Numbered from the stretch's first letter, positions 8,473 through 17,497 are shown. The stretch: DNA of 64,000 bases from UBA1715 sp045599365 (GCA_045599365.1 JAZRVS010000045.1:1-64000); one strand, 5' to 3'. Notes: generated by a model from the letters alone, not told the origin. Program-made: numbers and translations.

Positions 8473-8910
8473 ATGGAAGATAAAAAAATCGCTATGGCGT
8501 GTGATCACGCAGGATTTCAGATGAAAGAGTTTATAAAAAACAAACTTGTAGAAAGTGGTTACGAAGTAACTGACTTTGGAACTAATTCTGATGCCTCGGT
8601 TGATTATCCTGATTTTGCACATAAAGTAGGTACGGCAGTTAGTTCCGCAGAGTTTTCTCGTGGTTTTGTACTTTGTGGTTCAGGGAATGGCGTTAATATG
8701 ACGGTGAACAAACATAAAGGCGTGCGTTCTGCTCTTTGTTGGAACGAAGAAATTGCTCGTCTTGCCCGTGCACACAACAATGCGAATATCTGTGCTTTGC
8801 CTGCTCGTTTCATTCCTGCCGACGAAGCTTGGAGAATCGTTAAAATGTTTTTAAATACTGAATTCGAAGGCGGAAGACATTTGAATAGAATTAACAAAAT
8901 TGATTTGTAA
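8473..8910 (+). CDS. rpiB: Ribose-5-phosphate isomerase B
   Basis: A 145-residue RpiB/LacA family isomerase interconverting ribose 5-phosphate and ribulose 5-phosphate in the pentose phosphate pathway. Active-site features are D11-H12 in CDHAGF, the catalytic C68 within LCGSGNG, and H101-N102 in RAHNNANI. Length is typical. It has its own promoter and is closed by a clear terminator. Related enzymes act on allose or galactose 6-phosphates, but the single-copy gene without sugar-operon neighbours favours the housekeeping role. Confidence 0.95.
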   Translation: MEDKKIAMACDHAGFQMKEFIKNKLVESGYEVTDFGTNSDASVDYPDFAHKVGTAVSSAEFSRGFVLCGSGNGVNMTVNKHKGVRSALCWNEEIARLARAHNNANICALPARFIPADEAWRIVKMFLNTEFEGGRHLNRINKIDL

Positions 8911-8948
8911 AATTAAACAGAGAGTAGAATCTCTTGTTGATACAAACA

Positions 8949-8984
8949 AAAAAGCTACTCATTTGAGTGGCTTTTTGTTTTTTT
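8949..8984 (+). terminator. Terminator after rpiB
   Basis: A 12-bp stem with one G-T pair (8949-8960 with 8965-8976), a 4-base loop, and T-rich sequence through 8984. The A-rich left arm makes it potentially bidirectional, which would suit the convergent gene starting its stop at 9003. Confidence 0.85.
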
Positions 8985-9002
8985 ATGTGATGTGAATTCT
9001 GA

Positions 9003-9632
9003 TTAGTAAAAGTTATCTACATTGTTTTGTTTTTTCCCTTTTGCATCTCGTTTTGCTTGTCTTTCAGCTTGCTTTTTCAAATAATCTGATTCTGCATTTA
9101 TACCAGTAAAAATAGTATATTCGTATTCGTTATATGAATTATCTGTTGTTTTTGCAACTGCGTACGTGTTGGTCGAAGTGGTTTTTACCTCGTGTTGATA
9201 GCGAATAATTGAAAATGCGTAATCTCCATAGTTGAATTGAGTTTTTGTCATTTGTCCGGAGTTTGTTTCTAAATTATTAGATCCTCTGTCGGCTGCAAAT
9301 GTTAAAATGTCGTGGTACGTACTTGTTTGATAAAAAACAACTTGAATCCACGCAATTTGGTTGTTTTCACCCAATTGAGCTACAATAGTATAGTCATTCT
9401 CGGCAGGACGAATATCGGCAGCTTCATCGGCTAATGCCGACAATACATTCCCGGCTACGTTCCATCCGTTCCTTTTTGTTAATGTCCATTGGTTGTAATA
9501 ACTATCATAATTAAACTTTGCTTCTTTGAAATTTGTTGTAGTGTATTTTAGGAGCTTCCCATATGGAAAATCATTTTGAGCAAAAGTTGCAAGGCTCGCT
9601 AAAATAAGGACTAGTAAGGTTAATTTTTTCAT
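9003..9632 (-). CDS. Secreted protein of unknown function
   Basis: A 209-residue protein with a clear signal peptide (MKKLTLLVLILASLATFAQ, cleavage near residue 19). The mature part is rich in Tyr, Asn and Thr with alternating beta-like stretches, and ends in a strongly basic segment around residues 187-202 (KKQAERQAKRDAKGKK). No cysteines suggest a disulfide fold and no known motif was recognised. It is a single-gene unit with its own promoter and converges on rpiB. Probably periplasmic or surface-exposed. Confidence 0.75.
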   Translation of the reverse strand: MKKLTLLVLILASLATFAQNDFPYGKLLKYTTTNFKEAKFNYDSYYNQWTLTKRNGWNVAGNVLSALADEAADIRPAENDYTIVAQLGENNQIAWIQVVFYQTSTYHDILTFAADRGSNNLETNSGQMTKTQFNYGDYAFSIIRYQHEVKTTSTNTYAVAKTTDNSYNEYEYTIFTGINAESDYLKKQAERQAKRDAKGKKQNNVDNFY

Positions 9633-9667
9633 ACGAAAAATTTTAATGGAAGAAATGTTATTTGAAT

Positions 9668-9675
9668 CAAAAATA
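9668..9675 (-). promoter_or_regulatory. Promoter -7 box of the secreted-protein gene
   Basis: TATTTTTG on the minus strand lies 35 bp before the ATG at 9632. Confidence 0.5.
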
Positions 9676-9751
9676 CATAATTAGTGTTATAACTGAAAAT
9701 TTATTCTAAAGAATCTTTTCTTTTGATAATAGCAATGAGACAAATAAAAAT

Positions 9752-9759
9752 TATCTTTG
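9752..9759 (+). promoter_or_regulatory. Promoter -7 box of lutB
   Basis: TATCTTTG lies 26 bp before the lutB ATG and matches TAnnTTTG exactly. Confidence 0.55.
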
Positions 9760-9785
9760 TCTTCGTCATTTTATGTAGATAGCTT

Positions 9786-11153
9786 ATGTCAAATCCAAAG
9801 GCAAAAAAATTCCAAGAAGATGCGGCTCGTGTTGCATTTGATGAACGTCATAGAAAAACGATTCGTTTCAATATGGGTAAATACCATACTGCAGTAGTAA
9901 AGGGTAAGGCTCGTTACGAAAGTTTTGAGGCAACGCGCGAAAAAGCTGCTCAAATCAAACGACACACTCTTGAACATTTATCGGAATATCTACAACAATT
10001 CGAGAAAAATTTTACTGCTCATGGTGGCGAAGTTCTTTGGGCTCGTACTGCCGATGATGCTATTGAATATATCACTCAGATTTTCAAGGAAAACAATGTG
10101 AAGTCTGTTGTTAAAAGTAAATCAATGACAACGGAGGAGATTGCTTTGAACGAAAATTTGGCAAAAATTGGCGTGGAATCGGTCGAAACAGACCTTGGAG
10201 AGTATATTGTGCAACTTGCTGGCGAAAAACCATATCATATTGTTACTCCTGCAATGCACAAATCAAAAGCAGATGTTGCAGAATTGTTTAATAAACATTT
10301 TGGCTTCCCTTTGGAAAGTTCAGCCGAAGAAATGACGATGCTCGCTCGTGCAAAGTTGAGAGAAAAATATCTTGCTGCTGATGCAGGCATTACTGGCGCA
10401 AATTTTATCGTTGCCGATAAAGGTGCAATTGCTGTTACCGAAAACGAAGGAAATGCGTTGATGTCAACTTCGTTTCCGAAAATACAAATTGCAATAGCTG
10501 GAATTGAAAAGGTTATACCTTCGTATAAAGATTTGGGATTGTTTTGGCCGCACTTGGCTCAAAATGGTACAGGTCAGCCAATTACGGCTTATAGTTCTGT
10601 GTTTAGCGGTCCAAAAAGAAGCAATGAATCGCACGGACCAGAAAAAATGTATGTGATTTTGTTGGACAATGGTCGTACCAATATATATAGGCAAGATAAA
10701 TTCCGTGTGGCACTTTCTTGTATCCGTTGTGGTGCGTGCTTGAATGCGTGTCCAATCTATAAAAACATAGGAGGTTACACGTACAATGCAGTTTATACTG
10801 GTCCAATCGGAACGGTCATTTCACCTCATTTAAAAGGATTCGATAAACTTGCTCATTTGTGTACAGCTTGTTCGCTTTGTGCAAATTGTGCAAGCGTTTG
10901 CCCAGTAAAAATGCCGTTAAACGATTTAATTCTCGAAAATCGTCGAAAGGCAGTAGAAGAAGGTTGTTTTTCGAAAATGGAAAAACCGCTGATTGATGGA
11001 TTTACATTCTTTACCGAAAAATCTTCACGAATGGACTGCGTTGGTGGAGGAATGAAAAATATTGCTGCCAAATGTTTGGGCAAGAATGTTTGGGGAACCA
11101 AAAGGTCATTCCCGAAATTTGCTAAGAAATCATTTAGGAAATTGATGAAATAA
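9786..11153 (+). CDS. lutB: LutB-type lactate utilization iron-sulfur protein
   Basis: A 455-residue protein of the LutB/LldF/YkgF family. The N-terminal two-thirds is the LUD domain with GITGANFIVADKGAIAVTENEG (about 201-222 region). Two 4Fe-4S cluster motifs follow: C312, C315, C318, C322 and C359, C362, C368, C372, with an extra C365. In the family it works with LutA and LutC in oxidation of L-lactate to pyruvate. Neither partner is adjacent, which is unusual. It is monocistronic here with its own promoter and ends at a dispersed repeat element. Confidence 0.9.
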   Translation: MSNPKAKKFQEDAARVAFDERHRKTIRFNMGKYHTAVVKGKARYESFEATREKAAQIKRHTLEHLSEYLQQFEKNFTAHGGEVLWARTADDAIEYITQIFKENNVKSVVKSKSMTTEEIALNENLAKIGVESVETDLGEYIVQLAGEKPYHIVTPAMHKSKADVAELFNKHFGFPLESSAEEMTMLARAKLREKYLAADAGITGANFIVADKGAIAVTENEGNALMSTSFPKIQIAIAGIEKVIPSYKDLGLFWPHLAQNGTGQPITAYSSVFSGPKRSNESHGPEKMYVILLDNGRTNIYRQDKFRVALSCIRCGACLNACPIYKNIGGYTYNAVYTGPIGTVISPHLKGFDKLAHLCTACSLCANCASVCPVKMPLNDLILENRRKAVEEGCFSKMEKPLIDGFTFFTEKSSRMDCVGGGMKNIAAKCLGKNVWGTKRSFPKFAKKSFRKLMK

Positions 11154-11156
11154 AAT

Positions 11157-11307
11157 GGTAATGATATACGTCTTGGCGGTAACTTAGTTATCAGTTGTCA
11201 AATGAATCTCTTTGTGTAATCAACTTTCCATTACGGAAATCAAACTGAAAACTGATTACTGATACCTAATTACAAATGATTGTGTTGCCAACTTGTATAT
11301 TGTTTCC
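11157..11307. repeat. Dispersed intergenic repeat with inverted ends, full copy
   Basis: About 151 bp filling the gap between two convergent genes. The left end (11157-11183, GGTAATGATATAC..TTGGCG) is an imperfect inverted repeat of the right end (11284-11307, TTGCCAAC..ATATTGTTTCC). The core is very similar to 18529-18673. There is no reading frame, so it resembles a MITE or large REP element and could also work as a bidirectional terminator. Confidence 0.7.
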
Positions 11308-11312
11308 TTAAT

Positions 11313-12587
11313 TTATTGGTTAACAATGTTTCTATAGTAAGCTTCAACATCGTTCCAGTTGTAGTAAGGAGCAAGGTCGTTGTTTTTAGGCGTTATAGGT
11401 AAATCAACTTCTTTTTCGTTGAGTAATACTTTTACTAATATTGTGTTAGATTTTTTTGATTTATAAAAAATCATTTGAAAATTTGCTGCCATTGGAATGA
11501 TTTTGAAGTCGCACCAATTTTCGCTTAATTGCTCTAAATCGGTTATATTGGCATTGCAACCTTCTAATTGCATAAGGCTTACAAGTGGTAAAATCCCCGT
11601 GTCGTGACCAAAACGAAGAGTTGCTTGGATATTATTGTCTAATGCGTAATCGGCATCATCTAAAATTTGTGTCAATAAGTTTTTTCCAAGTTTTGCTCCT
11701 CCCCCGTGCGTTAAAGGACATTTACCATACGAGCCGTACCACCATGCGTTTTGTACCAACCAACAACCATATAATTCATCATCGGTAAACAAATCAGCAA
11801 AATCGAAGTCTAAATCATCTATTCCTTGCATAGTTCCATGAATCTCATGTAATTTTCTCATAAAGTTCACCGCGTTGATGTTTTGAGCAACGTACGAACT
11901 ATCAGAAAATATAGCTTTCATCATTCTATCTGGGTTGACGTGCTTTTGATGAAAAGCTTCATAGTTTTTGGTCCAAAGGGTATCATTCATATATTTTTGT
12001 ACGGTGTCCCATGGCGCATAACAAATATATTTCATTATGCGTTTGCTTGTTTCTGCTGAAATTTCAACTTTAGGACACATTGTTTTTAATTGGAGAAGAA
12101 ATGCATCCATACTCATAATGCAACGTTGTGATTGAGAGGCTTTTACATCAATTTTTGCATTACCATTGAAGACTTCTGGGAAGTTGTTGACCATACGTTT
12201 GGCAATACCTGCGTGTTGTTCTCTACCCGTTTGTGTTAAGTCGCCTGCGCGTAACGCAGCGTCATTATACAAGCGGTATATTCGTTGTGCTGCCGATTTC
12301 CCCAAATCGGTTAACACTCCAGCTTTTTCTGCATCTTTAAAAATATTATAGAAATACTGATAGTCGTCTGCTGTCCAGTGATAGCGTGAACCATGTCGCC
12401 CATAATGAGAAATATACACTGGTTTATAACCTTTTGGAGCAGCAGTATATTTTTCTTTAGGATCTTGATAGCGTAAATGGTTGTTACACATCTTGTTTTT
12501 ATCGGCATAAACTTCTTGTTTTACAGCTTGCGAAAATGCAAAAGAGAACGAAAAAGTTATAAAAATTGAAATAAGTAATTTTTTCAT
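11313..12587 (-). CDS. Histidine-type acid phosphatase, MINPP/phytase-like
   Basis: Using the ATG at 12587 the product has 424 residues and a signal peptide (MKKLLISIFITFSFSFAFSQ). A longer frame from 12650 would overlap the upstream gene and hide the signal. The branch-2 histidine phosphatase signature is HYGRHGSR (RHG at 64-66), and the proton donor motif is GHD at 327-329 (HD rather than HAE), as in multiple inositol polyphosphate phosphatases. It should be exported and release phosphate from phosphomonoesters, possibly phytate; the substrate is inference. It follows the glycosyltransferase gene by 1 bp in one operon with holA. Confidence 0.85.
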   Translation of the reverse strand: MKKLLISIFITFSFSFAFSQAVKQEVYADKNKMCNNHLRYQDPKEKYTAAPKGYKPVYISHYGRHGSRYHWTADDYQYFYNIFKDAEKAGVLTDLGKSAAQRIYRLYNDAALRAGDLTQTGREQHAGIAKRMVNNFPEVFNGNAKIDVKASQSQRCIMSMDAFLLQLKTMCPKVEISAETSKRIMKYICYAPWDTVQKYMNDTLWTKNYEAFHQKHVNPDRMMKAIFSDSSYVAQNINAVNFMRKLHEIHGTMQGIDDLDFDFADLFTDDELYGCWLVQNAWWYGSYGKCPLTHGGGAKLGKNLLTQILDDADYALDNNIQATLRFGHDTGILPLVSLMQLEGCNANITDLEQLSENWCDFKIIPMAANFQMIFYKSKKSNTILVKVLLNEKEVDLPITPKNNDLAPYYNWNDVEAYYRNIVNQ

Positions 12588-12588
12588 T

Positions 12589-13677
12589 TTAGTTGTTTTT
12601 GAAGAGTAAATTATTAAATAATTCTTTATATTTATCTTTTTGAGAATCAATTGAATATCGTTCTATTACGGTATTCCTTCCTGCTTCTCCAATTGTTTTA
12701 CAAAGTTCTTTATTTTCAATTAAATTGCAAATAATTGAAAACCATTCATCTTCAGTACTTGCAAAGAAACCATTTTTGCCGTTTTGAATAATTTCAGTAT
12801 TTACACCTACAGGCGACATTATGGTTGGTATTGCGAGAGACATATATTGTAAGCCTTTGAAACCGCATTTCCCTTTCGACCATGCATCGTCGGGAAGTGG
12901 CATAACTCCAATATCAATTTTTTGTAATTGCTCAATTTCATCTCGAGCGTTCCATATGAGTGCTTCTAAATTCAAATTTGGGCAATAGATAGGTTGATTA
13001 CTGATTTGAATGAATGAAATTTTGTCTCCATATTTTTGTTGAAGTCGTTCAAAAATAGGAATAATGAGTTTGAAGTGACGCATAGTCGTTTCACTTCCCG
13101 TCCAGCCAACGCAAATACTAGATTTTTCGTTTTTCTCCGCGGGTTTGTGGTAGTTCGTGTCTATTGTAGTTGGAATAATAGCAACATTTGCGTTGAATTG
13201 TTGCGCGTGTTCAGCAAGATATTGATTCCCAACAATTACCAAATCTGCCATTGCAATTATTTCATCGGTTTTCCCTGCTCGTTTCATCCACGAAAGGTTT
13301 TTGTTCCCTTCGGAAATGTCTTGAATCCAAATAGAATCATCAAAATCGTAGATGATTGGTTTCCCAGAGCGTTTTAGACCTCGTTCAAATATGGTTGTGC
13401 CAATCATAAAGGCTTCTCGATAAATGAAAATCGCATCATATCGTTTGGCTCGCAATACGTCAAAACAACGATGGATAAATGTTTTTAGAAAAATAAATGC
13501 TTTGAAAATATACTTTCCTTCTTTGTAAAAATACGCGTCATCCCATTTCGACAACAAATTTGAATACGTAATTTCGTATCCACATTCTTTCAAAATTGGG
13601 ATATATTGCTCACAGCGGAATCGTTGTCCAGGACTGCGATTAAAACGATGAGGTACAATATATAAAATGCGTTTCAT
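12589..13677 (-). CDS. Glycosyltransferase, GT4-like
   Basis: A 362-residue GT-B fold glycosyltransferase starting at the ATG at 13677 (MKRILYIVPHRF), which overlaps the holA stop by 1 bp. The N-terminal Rossmann half contains YDFDDSIW. The C-terminal half contains GWTGSETTMRHF, a nucleotide-sugar-binding region, and PLPDDAWSKGKCGFKGLQYM, where the usual E-x7-E is changed. No signal or membrane segment is visible, so it acts at the cytoplasmic face. Acceptor and sugar cannot be assigned. Its place between holA and a phosphatase is not informative. Confidence 0.85.
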   Translation of the reverse strand: MKRILYIVPHRFNRSPGQRFRCEQYIPILKECGYEITYSNLLSKWDDAYFYKEGKYIFKAFIFLKTFIHRCFDVLRAKRYDAIFIYREAFMIGTTIFERGLKRSGKPIIYDFDDSIWIQDISEGNKNLSWMKRAGKTDEIIAMADLVIVGNQYLAEHAQQFNANVAIIPTTIDTNYHKPAEKNEKSSICVGWTGSETTMRHFKLIIPIFERLQQKYGDKISFIQISNQPIYCPNLNLEALIWNARDEIEQLQKIDIGVMPLPDDAWSKGKCGFKGLQYMSLAIPTIMSPVGVNTEIIQNGKNGFFASTEDEWFSIICNLIENKELCKTIGEAGRNTVIERYSIDSQKDKYKELFNNLLFKNN

Positions 13678-14756
13678 TAACAGCAAAGAATTTTTATTGA
13701 TAATTCGCGAAGAAGTTCTGTAGAGTCTATAAAACCAGCATTTAAGCCTTTGCTTTTCAAATCATATTCTCGTAGTAGGGAAATAATTCGAGTAAGCGAC
13801 ATTGCTTTGTAATTTTGTTTTGCTGGAAGATAGCGGATTTTAAAAATATATGGATTTATGCCTAAAACAGCGGCTGTGTTTTCTGGAGCATAATACATTA
13901 AAAATAAAGTCTTAAAAAATGAAAACAATAGCGGTATTGTTCGCTGAATTGGGTTGTCTTTTGGATTTTTTGCGTAGGCATCAACAATGAGAAATATCTT
14001 TTTTACATCTCGCCGACCAAATGCTTCAATTAGTTCAAAATCATTGAATTGCTTGCTTAGTCCGATGTGTTTTTCTACTAAACCAGCTGTGATTTTTGTC
14101 ATTGTTGGTTCAGCTTTTTTGAGCTTATCAAGTTCGTTTATAATTTTTTGTAGGTCATTCCCAAGAAAGTTTCCAAGCATTTCAGGAATGGAAAAGTCGT
14201 ATGCAATGTTTTGATTCCTCAAATAGTTTTCAATCCATTGGCTTATTTGGAAGTCAGGGACTTTGTCGGATGTGAAAACTTCACCTTTTTTGTTGTTTAT
14301 GAGTGTTTTTAATAACTTTGATGTTTTTGGTACTGTTTTGTATTTGTAACAAAAAACTAAAATAGTTGAAGGTTGCGGATTTGCAAAATATACTTCAAGA
14401 GAATTAGTGCTTTGTTTTTCAGATTCTGCTATGACATCGTTTTCGTCACCTTTTTTCGTTTTTGCAATTGGTAAATTTTGAGCCTCTTTAACAATCACCA
14501 CTTGATAGTTCGCCATCATTGGGAAACGACGGGCAAGTGCTATAATATCATCTATTGTAGTATCTTTCCCATACACTATAGTTTGATTGAAATCTTTTTC
14601 TTCTGGTGTTAAAATATTGTTTTCTATATAATTGGAAATCAAGTCAATAAAATAAGTTTCTTCACCTTGCAAAAAATAAATAGGTGCATATACTTTTTTT
14701 TGTAAGTCTTTTAGGATTCGACTACATTCCAATTCACTATTGTTGTTATTCGCCAT
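13677..14756 (-). CDS. holA: DNA polymerase III subunit delta
   Basis: A 359-residue clamp-loader delta subunit, which opens the sliding clamp at replication forks. The N-terminal region has the family hallmarks PIYFLQGEETYFIDLISNYI and FPMMANYQVVIVKEAQ. The middle AAA+ -like lid (NFLGNDLQKIINELDKL) and a helical C-terminal collar with LREYDLKSKG follow. It is first in the minus-strand operon with the glycosyltransferase and phosphatase genes. A TACTTTTG promoter box lies 32 bp upstream. Confidence 0.93.
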   Translation of the reverse strand: MANNNNSELECSRILKDLQKKVYAPIYFLQGEETYFIDLISNYIENNILTPEEKDFNQTIVYGKDTTIDDIIALARRFPMMANYQVVIVKEAQNLPIAKTKKGDENDVIAESEKQSTNSLEVYFANPQPSTILVFCYKYKTVPKTSKLLKTLINNKKGEVFTSDKVPDFQISQWIENYLRNQNIAYDFSIPEMLGNFLGNDLQKIINELDKLKKAEPTMTKITAGLVEKHIGLSKQFNDFELIEAFGRRDVKKIFLIVDAYAKNPKDNPIQRTIPLLFSFFKTLFLMYYAPENTAAVLGINPYIFKIRYLPAKQNYKAMSLTRIISLLREYDLKSKGLNAGFIDSTELLRELSIKILCC

Positions 14757-14787
14757 AAATACGTGATTCCTCGTTATTTGACTGTGT

Positions 14788-14795
14788 CAAAAGTA
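14788..14795 (-). promoter_or_regulatory. Promoter -7 box of the holA operon
   Basis: TACTTTTG on the minus strand, 31 bp before the holA ATG. Confidence 0.55.
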
Positions 14796-14884
14796 ATATT
14801 ATTTTGCGTTGCAATGTACAAAATAAAAAGCGATTTTCTTTAGAAAATGATAGAGGAGAATGATAATTTATCAATGTCAATGTC

Positions 14885-14892
14885 TATCTTTG
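14885..14892 (+). promoter_or_regulatory. Promoter -7 box of argH
   Basis: TATCTTTG ends 20 bp before the ATG at 14913. Transcription from here would start downstream of the ATG at 14847, so the site supports the shorter argH protein. Confidence 0.6.
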
Positions 14893-14912
14893 CGATATAT
14901 AATTTTGACGAA

Positions 14913-16262
14913 ATGGCAGAAAAACATTCAACAACCCTTTGGCAAAAAGATGTGGCTCCAAACGAAAAGGTGTCAACTTTTACAGTGGGAAAAGATAAAG
15001 AATTCGATGTGTATTTGGCGAAAGCCGATGTGCTTGGTAATCTTGCACATACACGTATGCTTGAATCTATTGGTTTGCTTACCAAAGAGGAACTTGATGT
15101 TGTTCAGGTTGAATTGAAAAACATTTATAAAGAAGTTTTGAATGGCTCGTTTAAGATTGAAAATCACGTTGAAGATGTTCATTCGCAAGTAGAATTTTTG
15201 TTGACGGAAAAACTTGGTGATGTAGGTAAGAAAATTCATAGCGGTCGTTCTCGTAACGACCAAGTTTTGCTTGATATGAAATTGTATCTTCGCGATGCAA
15301 TTCAGGGAACTGCCGAAAGTGTAAAGGATTTGTTTACACTTTTGCAAAAGTTGAGCGAACAATATAAAAAGGTTTTGATGCCTGGATACACTCATTTGCA
15401 AATTGCAATGCCATCGTCGTTCGGCTTGTGGTTTGGCTGCTATGCCGAAAGTTTGGTCGACGATTTACAACTTTTGTTGGCAGCATATAAAATTGCAAAC
15501 CAAAATCCTCTTGGTTCAGCAGCGGGATATGGTTCGTCATTCCCATTGAATAGAACTATGACAACACAACTTTTGGGTTTTGAAACATTAAATTACAATG
15601 TGATGTATGCTCAAATGGGACGTGGAAAAGTTGAAAAAATTACTTCGTATGCGTTGGCAAGCATTGCGTCTACATTGAGCAAAATGGCAATGGAAATGTG
15701 TTTGTTTATGAATCAAAATTTCCATTTTGTTTCGTTCCCAGAAGAATTGACAACTGGTTCGAGCATAATGCCACACAAAAAGAATCCTGATGTGTTTGAG
15801 ATTATTCGTGCTAAAAGCAATAAATTGCAGGCGTTACCAACGGAAATTACATTCATTACAACAAATCTTCCGTTTGGCTATAATCGTGATTTACAGATAA
15901 TTAAGGAGTGTGTGATACCAGGATTTACCGAAGTACAAAGTTGCATTGACATGATGATGTTGATGCTTAACAATATAAAAATCTCGGAACATATTCTTGA
16001 CGATCCAATGTACGATTATATTTTTAGTGTTGACGAAGTAAACCGTTTGACATACGAGGGAATGCCGTTCCGCGATGCGTACAAAAAAGTTGGTTTAGAT
16101 ATTAAGCACGGAGAATTTAAGGCTGAACGCAAAGCTAATCATACTCACGAAGGAAGTATCGGAAATTTATGCAACGATAAAATCAAAGAAAAATTTGATG
16201 CGATTTTTTCAGAATTTCCGTTTGAGAAAGTAGCAAAACAGTTGGAGAAGTTAGTAGATTAA
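14913..16262 (+). CDS. argH: Argininosuccinate lyase
   Basis: A 449-residue fumarase/aspartase superfamily enzyme that cleaves argininosuccinate to arginine and fumarate. The start at 14913 (MAEKHSTTLWQK) is chosen over 14847 because a promoter box lies between them and the family starts close to this motif. Conserved segments are SGRSRNDQV, the HLQIAMPSSFG region and the signature GSSIMPHKKNPD with the catalytic serine loop. The last 13 codons and stop are repeated exactly 1.28 kb downstream, where a two-gene cassette has been placed between argH and its convergent neighbour. Confidence 0.96.
   Translation: MAEKHSTTLWQKDVAPNEKVSTFTVGKDKEFDVYLAKADVLGNLAHTRMLESIGLLTKEELDVVQVELKNIYKEVLNGSFKIENHVEDVHSQVEFLLTEKLGDVGKKIHSGRSRNDQVLLDMKLYLRDAIQGTAESVKDLFTLLQKLSEQYKKVLMPGYTHLQIAMPSSFGLWFGCYAESLVDDLQLLLAAYKIANQNPLGSAAGYGSSFPLNRTMTTQLLGFETLNYNVMYAQMGRGKVEKITSYALASIASTLSKMAMEMCLFMNQNFHFVSFPEELTTGSSIMPHKKNPDVFEIIRAKSNKLQALPTEITFITTNLPFGYNRDLQIIKECVIPGFTEVQSCIDMMMLMLNNIKISEHILDDPMYDYIFSVDEVNRLTYEGMPFRDAYKKVGLDIKHGEFKAERKANHTHEGSIGNLCNDKIKEKFDAIFSEFPFEKVAKQLEKLVD
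16220..16262 (+). repeat. 43-bp direct repeat, copy 1 (argH 3' end)
   Basis: This copy encodes the argH C-terminus FEKVAKQLEKLVD plus stop. It is identical over 43 bp to 17498-17540; similarity stops abruptly on both sides. It has the look of an attachment or duplicated target site. Confidence 0.9.
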
Positions 16263-16353
16263 GTCGTCTTTGTATTTCGTTACATCTACAATGTTGCGAT
16301 TTTACATGAATTGGTGTTCGGATTTCAATATATTGGAAATTCGGAGTTTTTTT

Positions 16354-16361
16354 TATTTTTG
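16354..16361 (+). promoter_or_regulatory. Promoter of the HATPase/STAS cassette
   Basis: TATTTTTG lies 18 bp after a TTG at 16333-16335 and ends 19 bp before the ATG at 16381. It is inside the cassette, so the pair carries its own promoter. Confidence 0.5.
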
Positions 16362-16380
16362 TAATGATTGATATTCCAAT

Positions 16381-17133
16381 ATGCAACAAACTCAAATAAA
16401 CATAGGAAATTTTGAATCCATCAATAAGATCTTGAGTGCCGTATTTTCTGTTCTTGGAGATACAAAGATATGCAATTCTAATTGTACGAATGACTTATGT
16501 AATGCAATACTAACTATGTATACGACAGGTAACTCAAGAGTGTCGTTAAGCAAAATGATAGAAATTTATGATTTTGGATTGAAAAACAATGATACAAACA
16601 ATTGGATAGAGCAAATAGAAAACTCTATTTGCAATTCGGAAGCATTGCGACCGATGAAACAAATTGTGGCATATTTCTTAGATGAAATGGTCTGTAATAT
16701 GCAACAACATTCAAAGTCAGAAAGAGGGTATGCGTTTGCGAAATACAATGATGACTTGAAAACAATAGATTTGTGTCTTGCCGATAAAGGCATAACAATT
16801 TATGGGAGTTTCATAGAAAAACAATTGTATTTAGATTTGATTGGTAATAGTGATGCGCAGGCTCTATCGTTAGCAAAAGATGGATATTCGACAAAAAATT
16901 TACCGAATGCGGAAAATAGAGGTTATGGAATTTCGTCCAATGCGAAATTGATAGTTGAGGGTTTGGGAGGTATATTTAGCATTATGTCGGGTAATGCGTT
17001 GTTGTTGTACGATAGAACGGCAATAAATGTTTTTGAATTACCCGAAACTATAGAATGGAATGGCACATTGGTAATAGCAAGAATACCTATTGAAATGCCA
17101 AATTTGTTTAACTTTTATAAATACATATCGTGA
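16381..17133 (+). CDS. Histidine-kinase-like ATPase (anti-sigma-factor type)
   Basis: A 250-residue cytoplasmic protein. An N-terminal region of about 90 residues has no recognised motif. Then comes a GHKL ATPase fold: N box with E102, N106 and H110 in FLDEMVCNMQQHSK, a D135-x-G137 ATP-binding loop in LADKGI, and a glycine-rich lid at NRGYGISSNAKLI (about 179-191). There is no His phosphoacceptor, so it resembles SpoIIAB/RsbW-like switch kinases rather than a sensor kinase. The stop codon overlaps the start of the STAS-like gene. Both genes lie between the 43-bp direct repeats. Confidence 0.75.
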   Translation: MQQTQINIGNFESINKILSAVFSVLGDTKICNSNCTNDLCNAILTMYTTGNSRVSLSKMIEIYDFGLKNNDTNNWIEQIENSICNSEALRPMKQIVAYFLDEMVCNMQQHSKSERGYAFAKYNDDLKTIDLCLADKGITIYGSFIEKQLYLDLIGNSDAQALSLAKDGYSTKNLPNAENRGYGISSNAKLIVEGLGGIFSIMSGNALLLYDRTAINVFELPETIEWNGTLVIARIPIEMPNLFNFYKYIS

Positions 17134-17465
17134 TGAAGCATATTATGAAGATGTTTGAACTTTATGGTTCGGAAATTCGCACACGGGCGGTTATGGAACA
17201 GTTTTCGGCTACGTTGCAAAATGGGAATGAGTATCTTTTGGATATGCAAGGTATTGAACTTATATCACGTTCTGCTGCCGATGAATTGTATAATATTCTT
17301 CACGGCACAATACATGTTGAGGTGATAAATCAGTCTGAATTCGTTGCAAAAATGATGGATGCGGTCACATTAGGTCGTTTTCAGCCTCGCAATCGAAATG
17401 TTGGTAAAACACCAATAATTGTATGTCCTGATTTGGCTTCGTTGGAAAAACATTTAATCTTTTAA
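17133..17465 (+). CDS. STAS-like (DUF4325-type) domain protein
   Basis: A 110-residue protein starting at the ATG in TGATG that overlaps the HATPase stop by 1 bp (a GTG one codon earlier is also possible). The central segment NGNEYLLDMQGIELISRSAADELYNIL follows the STAS-like DUF4325 pattern (shown here in pieces around residues 30-55), where S45/S47 occupy the place of the phosphorylated serine of anti-anti-sigma proteins. By analogy it could be the phosphorylation substrate or antagonist of the upstream ATPase. This is inference; no sigma factor is adjacent. Confidence 0.65.
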   Translation: MKHIMKMFELYGSEIRTRAVMEQFSATLQNGNEYLLDMQGIELISRSAADELYNILHGTIHVEVINQSEFVAKMMDAVTLGRFQPRNRNVGKTPIIVCPDLASLEKHLIF

Positions 17466-17497
17466 TCAAGAAGAATCAATTCTCTAGTGATTTAACT

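Noticed and set aside
14847..14912. Extended N-terminus of argH
   Set aside because: A TATCTTTG promoter box lies within this stretch and family members start near MAEK.
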